Below, piece after piece: positions 45,800-56,614 of a DNA stretch of 64,000 nucleotides. The DNA comes from Ahaetulla prasina (lineage: Eukaryota > Chordata > Lepidosauria > Squamata > Colubridae). Location of the stretch: NCBI RefSeq assembly GCF_028640845.1, contig NC_080546.1, positions 36,215,520 to 36,279,519 of the forward strand, in the 5' to 3' direction. The notes under the pieces were generated by a model. That model ran no database searches. It was not told the DNA's origin and saw only the letters and a list, made by a program, of their open reading frames with translations. Made by a program: the position numbers and the translations under genes. The first letter of the stretch is position 1. Each line of letters begins with the position of its first letter.

Positions 45800-46801
45800 G
45801 CATTTCTTCCCAATTCAGTAAATATTCAGAAGAGTTAAAGGAAGGTCCTTTACCTTTTCTCTTATTTAGTCTGCCAAGCACTAGAATGTTTATGACAAAT
45901 CAGATACTTCACACTGGTTTACTTAATATAAATTCAAAGCTTTAATGCCAATTAAAAAATCCCTTAATGCATTACATTATAATTCTTCCTTACTTATATA
46001 GCTGTCCAATATAAGCATTTTCCCTGTAAGCCCATTCAGTAATCCATGACATATGAATGAATTTATAATTGGTGCCATCTGGGATGCATAAAGTACAGAA
46101 AACAATTCACAATTTATTTCTATGTATATCATCTGTAAGTATGGCTTTTCCCAAATTAAGAAAAATTGTATTTTTACATTCACAAGACAAGCTAGATCCA
46201 TTCTACTAAGCCTAATTCATGAATTCATATTACATTATATTCATCATGAAAACCTAAAGTTTAATGTATGTATTAAATGCTCCTATTTGCAATACTTTCT
46301 TATAATTATAACTGATATAAGGCTTATTTGATCAGTTTGACTTTTTCCAGTGATCAGATTTTTTTAAATTGAGCAAATAGGGCAATGTACAGTATATATG
46401 AAGAAAGTTATGATGGTTGCAATGATCTTATAGAGTTCTGTTTACTAAAACACGTTATGATTGCAATCAGTTGCAGACCATTCATCTATATTCATAGTTA
46501 TAGATCAGTTATAGAGCATAGTTATAGATCAGTTGATGGTACTCCTGGGGGTAATTGAGGAGTACAATTATTGGTACTACTGCCAGTAATTGTGTAGTAG
46601 GTCACAACTACTTCTCAACAGAGAGGGGGGGTTATTTAAGTATTTTTTATTTATTTAAACAAATTAAAGACTTATATGGCTATATAAATGTAAAATAACA
46701 TCAGAAAAGAAAGCATATTTTTCCCAATGGTACCATGTTGTCACCATACCATGTTCGTATTCCAGGAGCCTATCCTTGTCCAATGCTAGGTTAAAAAAAA
46801 T
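45800..46801. other. intergenic sequence, nothing recognised
   Basis: AT-rich; a short tandem duplication of ATAGTTATAGATCAGTT near 46493-46535. No gene. Confidence 0.5.
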
Positions 46802-47032
46802 AGAGCCTCGGTGGCGCAGTGGTTAGAGTGCAGTACTGTAGACTACTTCCACTGAGTGCCAACTGCTGCAATTTGGTGGTTCAAATCCCACCAGGCTCAA
46901 GGTTGACTCAGCCTTCCATCCTTCCGAGGTGGGTAAAATGAGGACCCAAATTGTTGGGGGCAATATGCTGACTCTGTAAATTGCTTAGAGAGGGCTGTAA
47001 AGCAGTTTATAAGTCTAAGTGCTATTGCTATT
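46802..47032 (+). mobile_element. Sauria-type tRNA SINE
   Basis: Well-preserved head CTCGGTGGCGCAGTGGTTAG, box B GGTTCAAATCCC, then CAAGGTTGACTCAGCCTTCC and the end TATAAGTCTAAGTGCTATTG. A SINE and not a tRNA gene, because the head continues into the SINE body. Confidence 0.93.
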
Positions 47033-47519
47033 CATTGCCTAAGAGAGTAGAGGTCTTCTAGTGAAAGTAATAGCTGCTTTATTTTTGGAAGTCAGAAATC
47101 TAAATCTAGGTGGATAATGAATAAATCAAGAACAATTGCAAAGAGACTTCCATGAGAGATGATCCATATATGTTCAGTGGGTTTTTTTTACTCAGAACTT
47201 CTTCACTCCAGAAAAAATAAACATAGTTCTAATGACTAATCCTTTAAATATTCAAAGTAATTTCTTCAGCTTATGTAGGACAATTCAGTGATGGGTTCAG
47301 CAATTTAATTCCTTTTTAGATTCTCAGCTAATTATAACTAATTATAACCATATGTATAAATATGGGTCTTTTCCATAAATGGAACTCTATTATTTGAGGG
47401 AACCTTTTACAATATTCTCCTTTTAAAGCCATATAAGATAAAATGATAATGCTAGAGAACATACTATCAAAACGATGCTCTCTGTTATCTAATATATTGC
47501 CAGAAAAAGGAAGCATTAT
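47033..47519. other. intergenic sequence, nothing recognised
   Basis: No pattern assigned. Confidence 0.5.
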
Positions 47520-47995
47520 GAAAAAACAGCCACCAGTCCGAGTTCTTTAACTGATGGGGTCCTCAACATACCTTCCCTACCTGACTGGATGGGATGGGCA
47601 AATGTAATGGGACAAAGACGGTTCTGTAGGTAGCCTAGCTCCATACCATTAAAGATCATAACCTGAAGGTCACAACTGACATCTTGAATTGGACTTGAAG
47701 CAAACTGGCATCCAATACAGGTCACATAACAAAGGTGTTAATGTGCCATACTTTGGATGCCTAAGATTGCCTGCATGGCCACATTCTGTATCAGCTAAAG
47801 CTTCTGAATACTTTCTAAGGGTAGCCCCATGTTGAGGTATTGCAATAGTCCAAACAGGAGATGACCAGGATATGAAGGAGTGAGTAGAGAGCCTCCCTAT
47901 GCAGGGAAGAATCTAACTGGTGCACAATATAAATTTGAGCAAAGGCCCGTCTAGCAAAGGTTACCATCTGCTCTTCAATAGGAGCCATGAGTCTG
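47520..47995. repeat. old interspersed repeat, unclassified
   Basis: The text GGTAGCCCCATGTTGAGGTA, TTGCAATAGTCCAAACAGGA and AATTGGACTTGAAGCAAACT is familiar from many reptile genomic sequences. I recognise it as repeated but cannot name the family. No open frame of note. Confidence 0.5.
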
Positions 47996-48004
47996 GGAAG
48001 TCCC

Positions 48005-48190
48005 CAGTTTTTGTAGCAGTTAAAGCATCAGATTAGAAACCAAGAGAATTCTAGTCCCATCTTGGGCCAGACACTCACTCTCAGACTTAGGAAGCAGGCA
48101 ATGGCAAATCATTTCTGAAATCTTGCCAAGAAAACTGCAGGGACTTGTCCTGGCTAGGAGTCCACACAAAAACAAAAAACCCAACACAGA
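48005..48190 (+). mobile_element. tRNA-derived SINE remnant
   Basis: The head GTAGCAGTTAAAGCATCAGA with TTCTAGTCCCATC as box B is followed by GGCAATGGCAAATCATTTCT and GCCAAGAAAACTGCAGGGAC, a body known from squamate SINEs. Confidence 0.6.
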
Positions 48191-48264
48191 TAAGAGCCAG
48201 TATAATTTCATTTGAAAAAAGAGTTTCATTTCTGGTGCCACTATCAAAAACTCTGATCTAGTCT

Positions 48265-48435
48265 AGTCCTAGTCTAGACAAGGTTGCAACTCCCAACCTT
48301 GGCAACTTTAAGACTTGTGGATTGCAACTCCCAGAATTCCACAGTCAGCAAAGCTTGAAGTTTACTTGAGCTTTAAGACTTGTGGCTTGAAGTCCACAAG
48401 TCTTAAAAGTTGCCAAGGTTGGAGATCCGTGGGCT
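48265..48435. mobile_element. palindromic short transposon remnant
   Basis: CCAACCTTGGCAACTTTAAG and its inverse CTTAAAAGTTGCCAAGGTTGG enclose a second set of CACAAGTC/GACTTGTG repeats. The structure matches the hAT-like palindrome type at 16637. Confidence 0.65.
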
Positions 48436-49770
48436 AGCCAATACTATCATTCCTGGTAACAGGATGTCTGGATTTCAAAATTGAAAACAACTGATGATCA
48501 AATCATGAAAAAAAAGTTGCTTAAAACATTTCTGGTCTAAAGTTTCTCAATGGCAAAGAGGAAAACAAGAAAATTAACATAATACTTTACAGGTTAAAGA
48601 TTTTTTTTAAGCTAAGAAGTTGACTGTTTCTCTTAAACGTCTTCCTGAATTTGATTTATTTCCCTTTTTTTTTGCTCTCTTCATTTTTCTTTAAGAGTAC
48701 TAGATACGGTTGATAGCACAATCCTCTGAACATTTACACAACTCAATCCCAGTATGTTCTCTGGAGCTTAGTCACAGATATGTATGCACCGGATTATAAT
48801 CTTTTGTAGGAATATTGTCTGTTGCCATATACAATAACAATTGCAACTACAATAAATTGATTGAAAGCCTTAGTTACTCTTGCACATCATATATGCACAT
48901 GCAATCTTTCTCTACATCCCTGGAAAATCCTTTTTATAAAACCTATACAGTTTGACTGTATAGGTGTAAATACCTAGTTCTATATATTTAAAGGCTTCAC
49001 CAAGTTCCATATTATCTCTGTATTCAATGCATTAAGGGATTAAATAATGATGGAAATAAAACTCCTGCTTTTGTATTATGAAGGCTTATACATATAATCT
49101 AATGTGATGTTGTGCACATTAGCAAAGTGAGTGCCCAACTGAAATTGATGCAAAACCATTCTGCTGCCTTTACCGACAAAAAAATAACAATCCTATTCAA
49201 AGAAACTAAACACGTGAAATATTAAAAGCACCAGATGGAAACTGAATGCCTATTTCCTCAATTGTTTTAATAGTCTGGTCTTTCAGATTTAATTTACACT
49301 ATTCGTATCTAAGGAACTTACTTTAATAAATCTATGAGACTAGCAATAAAATCCAAAAAAAATCCTACTGAGTTTCTTGGGATTTACTTCAGGAAAGGCT
49401 GTATAGAATTGCAACTTGGATCCCAAATCAAAGCCTGTTTGCATTGTACTTGGGAAGTACATAAAAGCTCAGCTTAAATTGGCGCTGCCTTAGATCCCAT
49501 TTCTGTCACTTCTGCAGTTGAACTTTAAAGCCTGAGCATCATAATCTAACTATCATCTGACCACAAGTTATTGCTGCAAAGTCTGGAAAGCACATTTGTC
49601 CAGCCTGAAGTGCTTTATTGAAAACAGGTGGTTTAGAACAAAAAGCCAAGAAACATCCACTTATTAGGTTCCCCTTAAATGTTTAACAATAAATATACAA
49701 TTAACATAAACCAGCTATCCTATCCAGATGCCATTAATCATTTACTGCTTGGGGCTGATAGAAATTACCG
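48436..49770. other. intergenic sequence, nothing recognised
   Basis: AT-rich, no coding or repeat pattern assigned. Confidence 0.5.
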
Positions 49771-49871
49771 TGTTTTCCCCAAAATAAGACTCTGTGTTAT
49801 ATTTTTTGAACCCCAAAATAAGGGCTTGGCCTTATTTTCAGAGAGGTCTTATTTTCGGAGTGCAAGAGGCC
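49771..49871. mobile_element. MITE end related to the TACCGT family
   Basis: TACCGTGTTTTCCCCAAAAT followed by AAGACTCTGTGTTA, with CCAAAATAAGGGC and TCTTATTTTCGGAG in both orientations, is a MITE-type terminus. The other end is not seen, so it is probably truncated. Confidence 0.5.
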
Positions 49872-50182
49872 CTAGGCAGCCTGCGCACTCACGACTGGGA
49901 GTCTGGCAGAGAGAGGCTCCCTTTGCACACTGCCATCAAACCCCAGGTGTGGCCAGTGTTACGACAGGACGGTGTGAATCCTGGTGCTCTGGGGAGAATG
50001 TTGAAAATCCAGTCATTTTGGGAGTCCTTAATGGACCATATCTGTCCTTTAGGGACAGTGAAGAAAGGAGGCACCGGCTGGTGCAAACAGGGAAGTTGCA
50101 AATTCCCTGGAGCACCGGCATTAGCCTCCGACCCAGTGGTGAGGAAAGATCTGGGAACTATGTCAGAATGCTTTTTATAGAC
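49872..50182. other. GC-richer sequence, unclassified
   Basis: Open frames of 128-169 codons cross this stretch, but they start inside the MITE and show no family resemblance. I see no gene. Confidence 0.45.
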
Positions 50183-51014
50183 TACTAGCTGATGACCCAG
50201 CACTGCCTGGGTACTTTTTCATCCTAATCCCCCCGCCTTCCACCCATGTGTGCAAGACCCTCCTGGGGCCTGTATGGGCCTAGGAGGCCTCCCTGCAGCT
50301 GCCTGTGAGCAAAAACAGTCTGCGGAAGTGCAGCCCCACCCCCATGCCCCATTTTTTGCCTAATATGCCTCCCTGAAGCCAAAACGGGCCGTGGGAGCTC
50401 ATGCTGCACGCCCTGTACTCCACCACCACCACCACCCGCTTGCACAGCAGAGACCCAAATACCAGCTAGCCAATGGGAGGCGTGCGTGCATGCATGGTGG
50501 AGCTGAGTTGGGCTCTATGTGCCACCTGTGTGCTAGGACACACACATACACACACACACACATACACACACATCCCGAGGGCTGTTAGTGTGTCTTACTC
50601 CTGCAGTTTTTTCCCCCCAGAGAGTAAGTCATCTGTGTACCAAGTTGGTTGAAATTGCTCAAGGGATTCCAGAGTTATTCTGGCACACACACACACACAC
50701 ACAGAGAGGGGTGTTAGGGGTGTTTTACATCCACAATATTTTTTCCAGAGGGTAAGTCATCTGTGTACCAGGTTTAGTTGAAATTGCTCAAGGTGTTCCA
50801 GAGTTATACTGGAACACACACAAACCCCCGAGGTGTGTCTTACCCTTAGGGGTGTCTTACCCCCAGAGTGTTTGTCTCCAGAGGGTAAGTCATCTGTGTA
50901 CCAAGTTGGTTTGAATTGCTCGAGGTGTTCCAGAGTTATGCTTAAACAAACAAACATACATACATACATACATACATACATACATACATACATACATACT
51001 TTTTTATATAGATA
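50183..51014 (+). repeat. unclassified repeat with three tandem units and (CATA)n
   Basis: It opens CTAGCTGATGACCCAGCACT, like the repeat at 30513. It contains three diverged units of roughly 125 bases (about 50600, 50730 and 50860) centred on AGGGTAAGTCATCTGTGTAC and TTCCAGAGTTAT. They are separated by CA repeats and followed by a (CATA)n array (50957-51000) and TATATAGATAGG. Confidence 0.7.
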
Positions 51015-51089
51015 GGTAGCTCGGCTTTAATACCATCTTACCAGGCATTCTCAAGGAAAAGCTTTCTGACCTGAATTTCTGTCCCCTCA

Positions 51090-51657
51090 TGTTGTGTCTT
51101 GCCCGCTCTCACCGCAGCCGGGGTCTGCTTATCTGCTTCCGAACGCTGAAGAATGTCCTCCCGGCCCCAGCTCTGGCTCCATGCCCAGACAGGCTGAGGA
51201 GGGGGCATCTCCCGGCCCCAGCCCTGGCTCCATGCCCAAGCAGGCTGCAGAGGAGGGAGCACCCCCGGCCCCAGCCCTGGCTCCATGCCCAGGCAAACGG
51301 AGCAGCTAGACCCCTCCCCCTCCTCCACAGCATGTGAGCCTGAGGAAAGTTTATTTCCAACAGCTGCTGATTGGAGTGACCCTCGCATCAGAAGACTGGA
51401 TAGGCGGAGGCAACAGAAGGAAGGGAGGGGCAGGCCTTAATGAGTGCTGAGTCATGGAGCCACACCCCATGGCCTATATAAAGGATCTGCTTTCTGGCAG
51501 TCTCTGAGTCAGGCAAAGTCGAACTTATCTTGCTGAAGTCACTTTCTGGTCTCCTGCCTGCTCTGAGGACTTTGCTAGAACTTTGGGCAGAGCTGCAGAG
51601 GCAAGCCTGATTCGGATTTCCCTGACCCGGCCGTCAGCGGAGGAGTAGGACACGACA
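51090..51657 (+). mobile_element. solo LTR (568 bp) with 5-bp target duplication
   Basis: Starts TGTTGTGTC, ends GACACGACA and is flanked by CCTCA on both sides (51085-51089 and 51658-51662). A TATA box (CCTATATAAAGG, near 51473) is present. The U3 has three copies of a roughly 50-bp unit containing CCCCAGCCCTGGCTCCATGC. The open frames at 51038-51388 are this minisatellite. Confidence 0.94.
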
Positions 51658-51796
51658 CCTCATTTGTGACTGGGTCAAAGGCTTCCTGACAGACCATCCA
51701 CAACAGTAAGGGTTGGGCCTCTGACATCTTCCACCCTGAAACTCAGCACAGGCTCCACTCAGGGCTGTGTGCTCAGCCCCTTCCTGTACTCGAGAT

Positions 51797-52450
51797 ATAT
51801 ATATATATATGTTTTCTGAGGTTTTCATGGGTGTTTGTATGTAGGTCTTTGGTTGTTCGGGTTTTCTCCCATGTAAAATTGGAAGTGTCTTGGCGACGTT
51901 TCGACGAAGTCTCATTCATCATCTTCAGGCTTCAGCTTCGTGCTTCTGGGAATAATGTGTGATCGCAGCTGTTTCTTCCTTTTTAACTGCTAGTGGGGGT
52001 TTGAACTGATTGGGTGGGAGTTTGGCTATGCTCTGATTGGATGTGGGTTTTTTTGTGCTCTGATTGACTGGGGATGTGTCCTGTTTGGGTGGGGGCTTGG
52101 TTGTGGTCAGATTAGTCTGAGTTGCAGGGGGATTTGAGCTGGTGAGCTGCATTGCTGTTGTTTGGCTTCGTGTTCGTGCTACATCTTCATAGTGGGTGTC
52201 AGTCTGCTGCATGTATGGAGGGGTTTGAAATGGCTAATGTTGCAGCTGTGGTCTGGCTTCTGGTCCTTGGTCGTGCTTCATGATCAGTGTGGGTTTGGGT
52301 CTGCTTTCAGGGTGGATGTGTGGTGGTGACATCCTGTGTGGACCTCGTGAGTGGGGTCTGGTGTCATTCCTCGTGTTAGAGACTCATTTGTCAATAAGGG
52401 CAGGTTTCCTACCAGCCATTTGGAAACCTGCCCTTATTGCCAGATCTCGC
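51797..52450 (-). mobile_element. probable Penelope-like retroelement 3' fragment
   Basis: On the minus strand a Pro/Thr/Gln-rich frame (52212-51925) ends near 51925. It is followed by CTGAAGATGATGAATGAG and GACTTCGTCGAAACGTC, a motif arrangement I associate with Penelope-like element termini, and finally a (TA)n run at 51797-51811. The frame upstream is broken. It interrupts a Rex1-like LINE. No GIY-YIG or RT motif is in the window, so the assignment rests on the terminal region. Confidence 0.5.
52392..52439. repeat. perfect 18-bp inverted repeat, 12-base loop
   Basis: Arms CAATAAGGGCAGGTTTCC (52392-52409) and GGAAACCTGCCCTTATTG (52422-52439). It is located at the right edge of the Penelope-like fragment. 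Confidence 0.95.
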
Positions 52451-52815
52451 TGTTTCAGCAGAGTAAGGAAGATACTTAGGGATGATTCACAGCCAGGCCA
52501 GTGTCCCTTTTCGCTTCTACCATGGGGCAGAAGATAACGAAGCATAGCCAGCCGGCTGGACAGACAGGTTTAAAAACAGCTTCTACCCATGGGCTGTCAG
52601 ACTCTTAAACACAATCGCAATCATTCCACGCACATACAGAAACATATGACTAGTCTTTTTTCCCCAATTACTTGTATAGGGATTATTCTACTTGTATAGG
52701 GATTATTCTCTATACTGTTTATGTTGTTTTGTATTTTCTGTTGTGGATTGCACCAGGGGGGCTAAACCAGTTTCGTTGTATATATTATGTTCAATAATAA
52801 CAAAGGCTATACTAT

Positions 52816-53369
52816 ACTATCCCCCATAAGCCTTTATTGCCTGCTTTATCAAACATGCATCCAGCACTGCTGGAAGGCTGTTGAGTACAGCAATGGCTCC
52901 AAAGCTGTGCTTAGCATTTTTGGCATGGAGAAGAAGGAAGAATGGTGGTAGAGGACGATCTCTGGGACTGGAATTGTAGGGGAGTGAGAGTATGCATAAT
53001 TCTATTTTGAAGACAAAATTAATGTGTTCTGTGGCAATGGAGAAAATGGTGAAAAGATATGAGCATGTTAGCAAGACAATTGAAGAGACATTTAGCAATT
53101 CCTTTGCTGTTTTGACTGCTTAATTCTCATGATATGCTTTGCTTTAAGAGGGACTAGCTTTCAATTGTGCAAATTGCAGAGTAAACTTCATAAACTGCAT
53201 AGCACTACTCTTTGAAAAACTGAAATACAGCACCACCTATAGCTTCAAGCTGGAAACACTGGCTGTGTACATATTGTGCTCATTATTTTGTTCAGTAATG
53301 ACCTACAAACGTGTTTCTAACATATATCTGTTGAACTGTTTCAAAAGATATTTGGAAACTTTCAGTGGC
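52816..53369. other. intergenic sequence, nothing recognised
   Basis: No coding or repeat pattern assigned. Confidence 0.5.
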
Positions 53370-53381
53370 AATATTCTAAAT

Positions 53382-53606
53382 CTTTTCCATTTGACTTCTC
53401 TTCATATTTAAAAAAACCCTTTACGATTATGTCTATGGAGATGCTCAATCATCCAGATCATGGTTGTCCCAAAAGTGCTTTTTCCAAAAGGCAATTGACT
53501 TTTGGAAAAAGCTCTTTTGGGACAACCATGACCTGGATGATTGAGAATTTCCATAGACATGAATGTAGAGTTATTTTAATATGAAGAGAAGTCAAATGAA
53601 AATGGT
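53382..53606. repeat. 225-bp imperfect palindrome with 12-bp direct-repeat flanks
   Basis: Arms of about 110 bases (inner parts GGTTGTCCCAAAAGTGCTTT and its near-inverse) meet around GCAATTGA at 53491-53498. The identical 12-mer AATATTCTAAAT flanks the palindrome at 53370-53381 and 53607-53618. No coding capacity; class unknown. Confidence 0.9.
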
Positions 53607-53618
53607 AATATTCTAAAT

Positions 53619-53941
53619 ATTTTATTTCACATGAAAAACAATGATTCTGGAATGTTTAAAATTGAAATACCATCAGCAATCGGAGACAGGATTTGGCCTA
53701 AGTACAAGATTAATTTTAATTCCCATGATATTGTCAGTGTGATTAGCCAGTAAGCAATGGCTATAGTCTCACTTCAAGATAATTAATTAAGAGCCAACGT
53801 TTTATTAACTCCCAGGTAGAAGAGGAGAAAGACAAGAATGAGAGAAGTAACTTTGAGAACAATGCAACACAGGTATAAGGGGAAGGACAAGAAGTGTCTT
53901 CCTGTAATTGCTTTACATTTATTTATTTGGCTTCCCAAATA
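53619..53941. other. intergenic spacer
   Basis: No pattern assigned. Confidence 0.5.
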
Positions 53942-54086
53942 AATAGAATAGAATAGAATTTTTTATTGGCCAAGTGTGATTGGACACCCAAAGAATTTGT
54001 CTTGGTGCATATGCTCTCAGTGTACATAAAAGAAAAGATACGTTCATCAAGGTACAACAGTTACAACACAATTGATGGTCAGTATA
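53942..54086 (-). mobile_element. L3/Rex1-like LINE 3' end, inverted
   Basis: Begins with AATAGAATAGAAT (tail) and reads in reverse as the 3' block found at 55150-55258. It is truncated after about 145 bases, where it abuts a plus-strand copy head to head. Confidence 0.92.
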
Positions 54087-55258
54087 TCTGTCAGTATAAC
54101 CAGCTACAGGTACCGGAACAGACTTGTAAGTGGATCACAAGCTTCCTAACAAACAGGAAGCAGCAGGTGAAGCTAAGCAAGATCACATCAAATACCTGTA
54201 CAATTAGCACAGGGGCCCCCCAAGGCTGTGTGCTCTCCCCAGTTCTCTTCTCTCTGTATACCAATGACTGCATCTCCAATGATCCATCTGTTAAGCTACT
54301 GAAGTTCGCATATGACACAACAGTGATTGGTCTCATTCAAGACAATGACGAATCCGCATATGGACGAGAGGTCGAACCACTAGCCTTATGGTGCAATCAA
54401 AACAATCTGGAACTGAACACACTCAAAACCGTAGAAATGGTGGTAGACTTTAGGAGAAACCCTTCCATACTTCCACCTCTCACAATACTAGACAACACAG
54501 TATCGACAGTAGAAACCTTCAAATTTCTAGGTTCTATCATATCGCAAGATCTAAAATGGACAGCTAACATCAAAAACATCATTAAAAAAGGACAACAAAG
54601 AATGTTCTTTCTGCGCCAACTCAGTAAGCTCAAACTGCCCAAGGAGCTGCTGATTCAGTTCTACAGAGGAATTATTGAGTCTGTCATTTGCACCTCTATA
54701 ACTGTCTGGTTTGGTTCTGCAACCCAACAAGAAAAACACAGACTTCAGAGGATAATTAGAACTGCAGAAAAAATAATTGCTACCAACCTGCCTTCCATTG
54801 AGGACCTGTATACTGCACGAATCAAGAAGAGGGCCGTGAAAATATTTACAGACCCCTCGCATCCTGGACATAAACTGTTTCAACTCCTACCCTCAAAACG
54901 ACGCTATAGAGCACTGCACAACAGAACAACTAGACACAAGAAGTTTTTTCCCGAAGGCCATCACTCTGCTAAACAAATTCCATCAACACTGTCAAACTAT
55001 TTACTGAATCTGCACTACTATTAATCTTCTCATAGTTCCCATCACCAATCTCTTTCCATTTATGACTGTATGACTGTAACTTGTTGCTGGCAGTCCTTAT
55101 GATTTATATTGATATATTGACCATCAATTTTGTTGTAATGTTGTACCTTGATGAACGTATCTTTTTTTTTATGTACACTGAGAGCATATGCACCAAGACA
55201 AATTCCTTGTGTGTCCAATCACACTTGGCCAATAAGAATTCTCTTCTCTTCTCTTCTC
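54087..55258 (+). mobile_element. L3/Rex1-like LINE, 5'-truncated
   Basis: Its open frame runs to 55024 and covers the RT palm to the C-terminus: STGAPQGCVLSPVLFSLYTN, LNTLKTVEMVVDFRRNP, FKFLGSIISQDLKW and FQLLPSKRRYRAL. The expected FADD catalytic box reads FAYD near 54305-54320, so one catalytic aspartate is lost. The frame 5' of about 54087 is antisense LINE sequence and not genuine coding. The 3' end has a short TTCTC pentamer tail. Confidence 0.93.
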
Positions 55259-55274
55259 TTATAAATATTTTTAT

Positions 55275-55532
55275 GACCCATGGTGGCACAGTGGTTAGAG
55301 TGCAGTACTGAAGGCTACTTTGGCTGCCTGCTGGCTGCCTGCCATTTCACAGTTCAAATCTCACCAGGCTCAAGGTTGGTACTCAGCCTTCCATCCTTCC
55401 GAGGTGGGTAAAATGAGGCCCCAAATTGTTGGGGGCAATATGCTGACTCTGTAAACTGCTTAGAGGGGGATGTAAAATACTGTAAAGCGGTATATAAGTC
55501 TAAATGCTATTGCTATTGCTATTTTTTACTTT
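55275..55532 (+). mobile_element. Sauria-type tRNA SINE
   Basis: Head ATGGTGGCACAGTGGTTAGA, box B AGTTCAAATCTC, body as at 46802, and the end CTATTGCTATTGCTATT. It is inserted about 15 bases after the LINE tail. Confidence 0.92.
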
Positions 55533-56476
55533 GTAAATAGCCTGTATAATTTGGAGGTTATGAGGCATGGCTGTTACTGAACAAGTCAGTACAATCACTG
55601 AATTAATACTTCCTTTTCAAATATAATATAGTTTATTTGATTTGAACTTAGCATTTTGTTTGAACTCAATGAGTGATAGGTTAGAAAAAGTTCAGTCCTG
55701 TACTGTTTTAGTATAAGTTTCACAGATTTATCCAAATACATACCTGGGGTATTTTCCATGAGCTTATTTCAAATTATGTCTGAATGGACTACAATCCATA
55801 TTCATGCACCGTTAGAAGAATTATTGATTTCCAAGAGAAATGAAATACAACATACAGCAGGCAGACTAGTCAGTAAATATTTTCAAAAAATTGAAGTGGT
55901 ACGGAATTACCAAATAATTATAAAAGAAACTTGTCTCTATGATTATAGGATTCAATCTTTTCATTAATTGTATGAAACACTTTTGATATGATTAACAATA
56001 TTAATATTAATACATTAATAATAATTAATACATGAATTACAGCTGATGTGTGCTGAAATCTCTATCAATGTTCACAAATTATGCTAACTTTCTAGGCTTT
56101 GCTTAGCTTGGACTACATGGCAGTGAATATTTACCAATTTATTGGGCCAATTATTGTTATGGAAAATATACTGTAATGTGCAGTGCAAATCAAATATCTT
56201 TCAAAGTGTGTTTATTCAATAAATTTAAAATAAGAGTAATTTCAAAGATAATGGTCTCAAAAACATATTTCTGCAATCATTCAAGGTCAGATCAAAATAG
56301 GATAATTGAAAATAGCAAACTAAAGGAAAATTATAAATTTTAATGGCTTGGCAGTATTTTAATTAGAAGCTATGGCTAATCCTACATGCAGTAAGTTTTC
56401 TGTTGCTCCCTTTGAGAAATGGTGCCCAGAGGGAAGCTGGTGTGAAGCAGCAGTTTCCCTGGAAGGAGGGAGCATA
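55533..56476. other. intergenic sequence, nothing recognised
   Basis: AT-rich, no coding or repeat pattern assigned. Confidence 0.5.
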
Positions 56477-56484
56477 TTCTAGAA

Positions 56485-56606
56485 CAGGAGTGTCAAACTC
56501 ATGACAACACATTGTATTGCAATTTTTTCCCCGTTCGCTAAACCTGGGGTGAGCATGGCCAGCACAAGAAGCATCTGGCCCATAGGCCACGAGATTGACA
56601 CCCCTG
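56485..56606. mobile_element. hAT-like short element, family C copy 1
   Basis: Ends CAGGAGTGTCAAACTC and GATTGACACCCCTG. Perfect 8-bp duplications TTCTAGAA (56477-56484 and 56607-56614). 122 bp, no coding capacity. Confidence 0.92.
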
Positions 56607-56614
56607 TTCTAGAA

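Larger units (their letters stand above)
51015..52815 (+). mobile_element. Rex1-like LINE, split by a solo LTR and a probable Penelope-like fragment
   Basis: The pieces 51015-51089 and 51663-51792 read across the LTR as a Rex1-type RT segment (AFNTILPGILKEKLSDLN, then an SFLTD-like block and a QGCVLSP-like block, with stops). About 52450-52815 is a LINE 3' end with a TTTCGTTGTATATATTATG and TACTATACTAT tail. Heavily decayed. Confidence 0.65.

Noticed and set aside
46802..46900. tRNA-like box A and box B motifs
   Set aside because: They head Sauria-type SINEs (also at 20017 and 55275; other tRNA-derived SINE types with similar heads are at 24152 and 24558). They lack a complete tRNA fold and run into the SINE body, so they are not tRNA genes.
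49679..50188. 169-codon and 128-codon plus-strand frames as a gene
   Set aside because: They begin in a MITE terminus, overlap in different frames and match no protein family I know.
53942..54086. Twin-priming inversion of the LINE
   Set aside because: In twin priming the inverted part comes from the region upstream of the forward part. Here it is the 3' end with its own tail.
53966..55024. 352-codon frame as a host protein
   Set aside because: The first 40 or so residues are antisense LINE 3' sequence and the rest is a truncated LINE reverse transcriptase with a mutated catalytic box.
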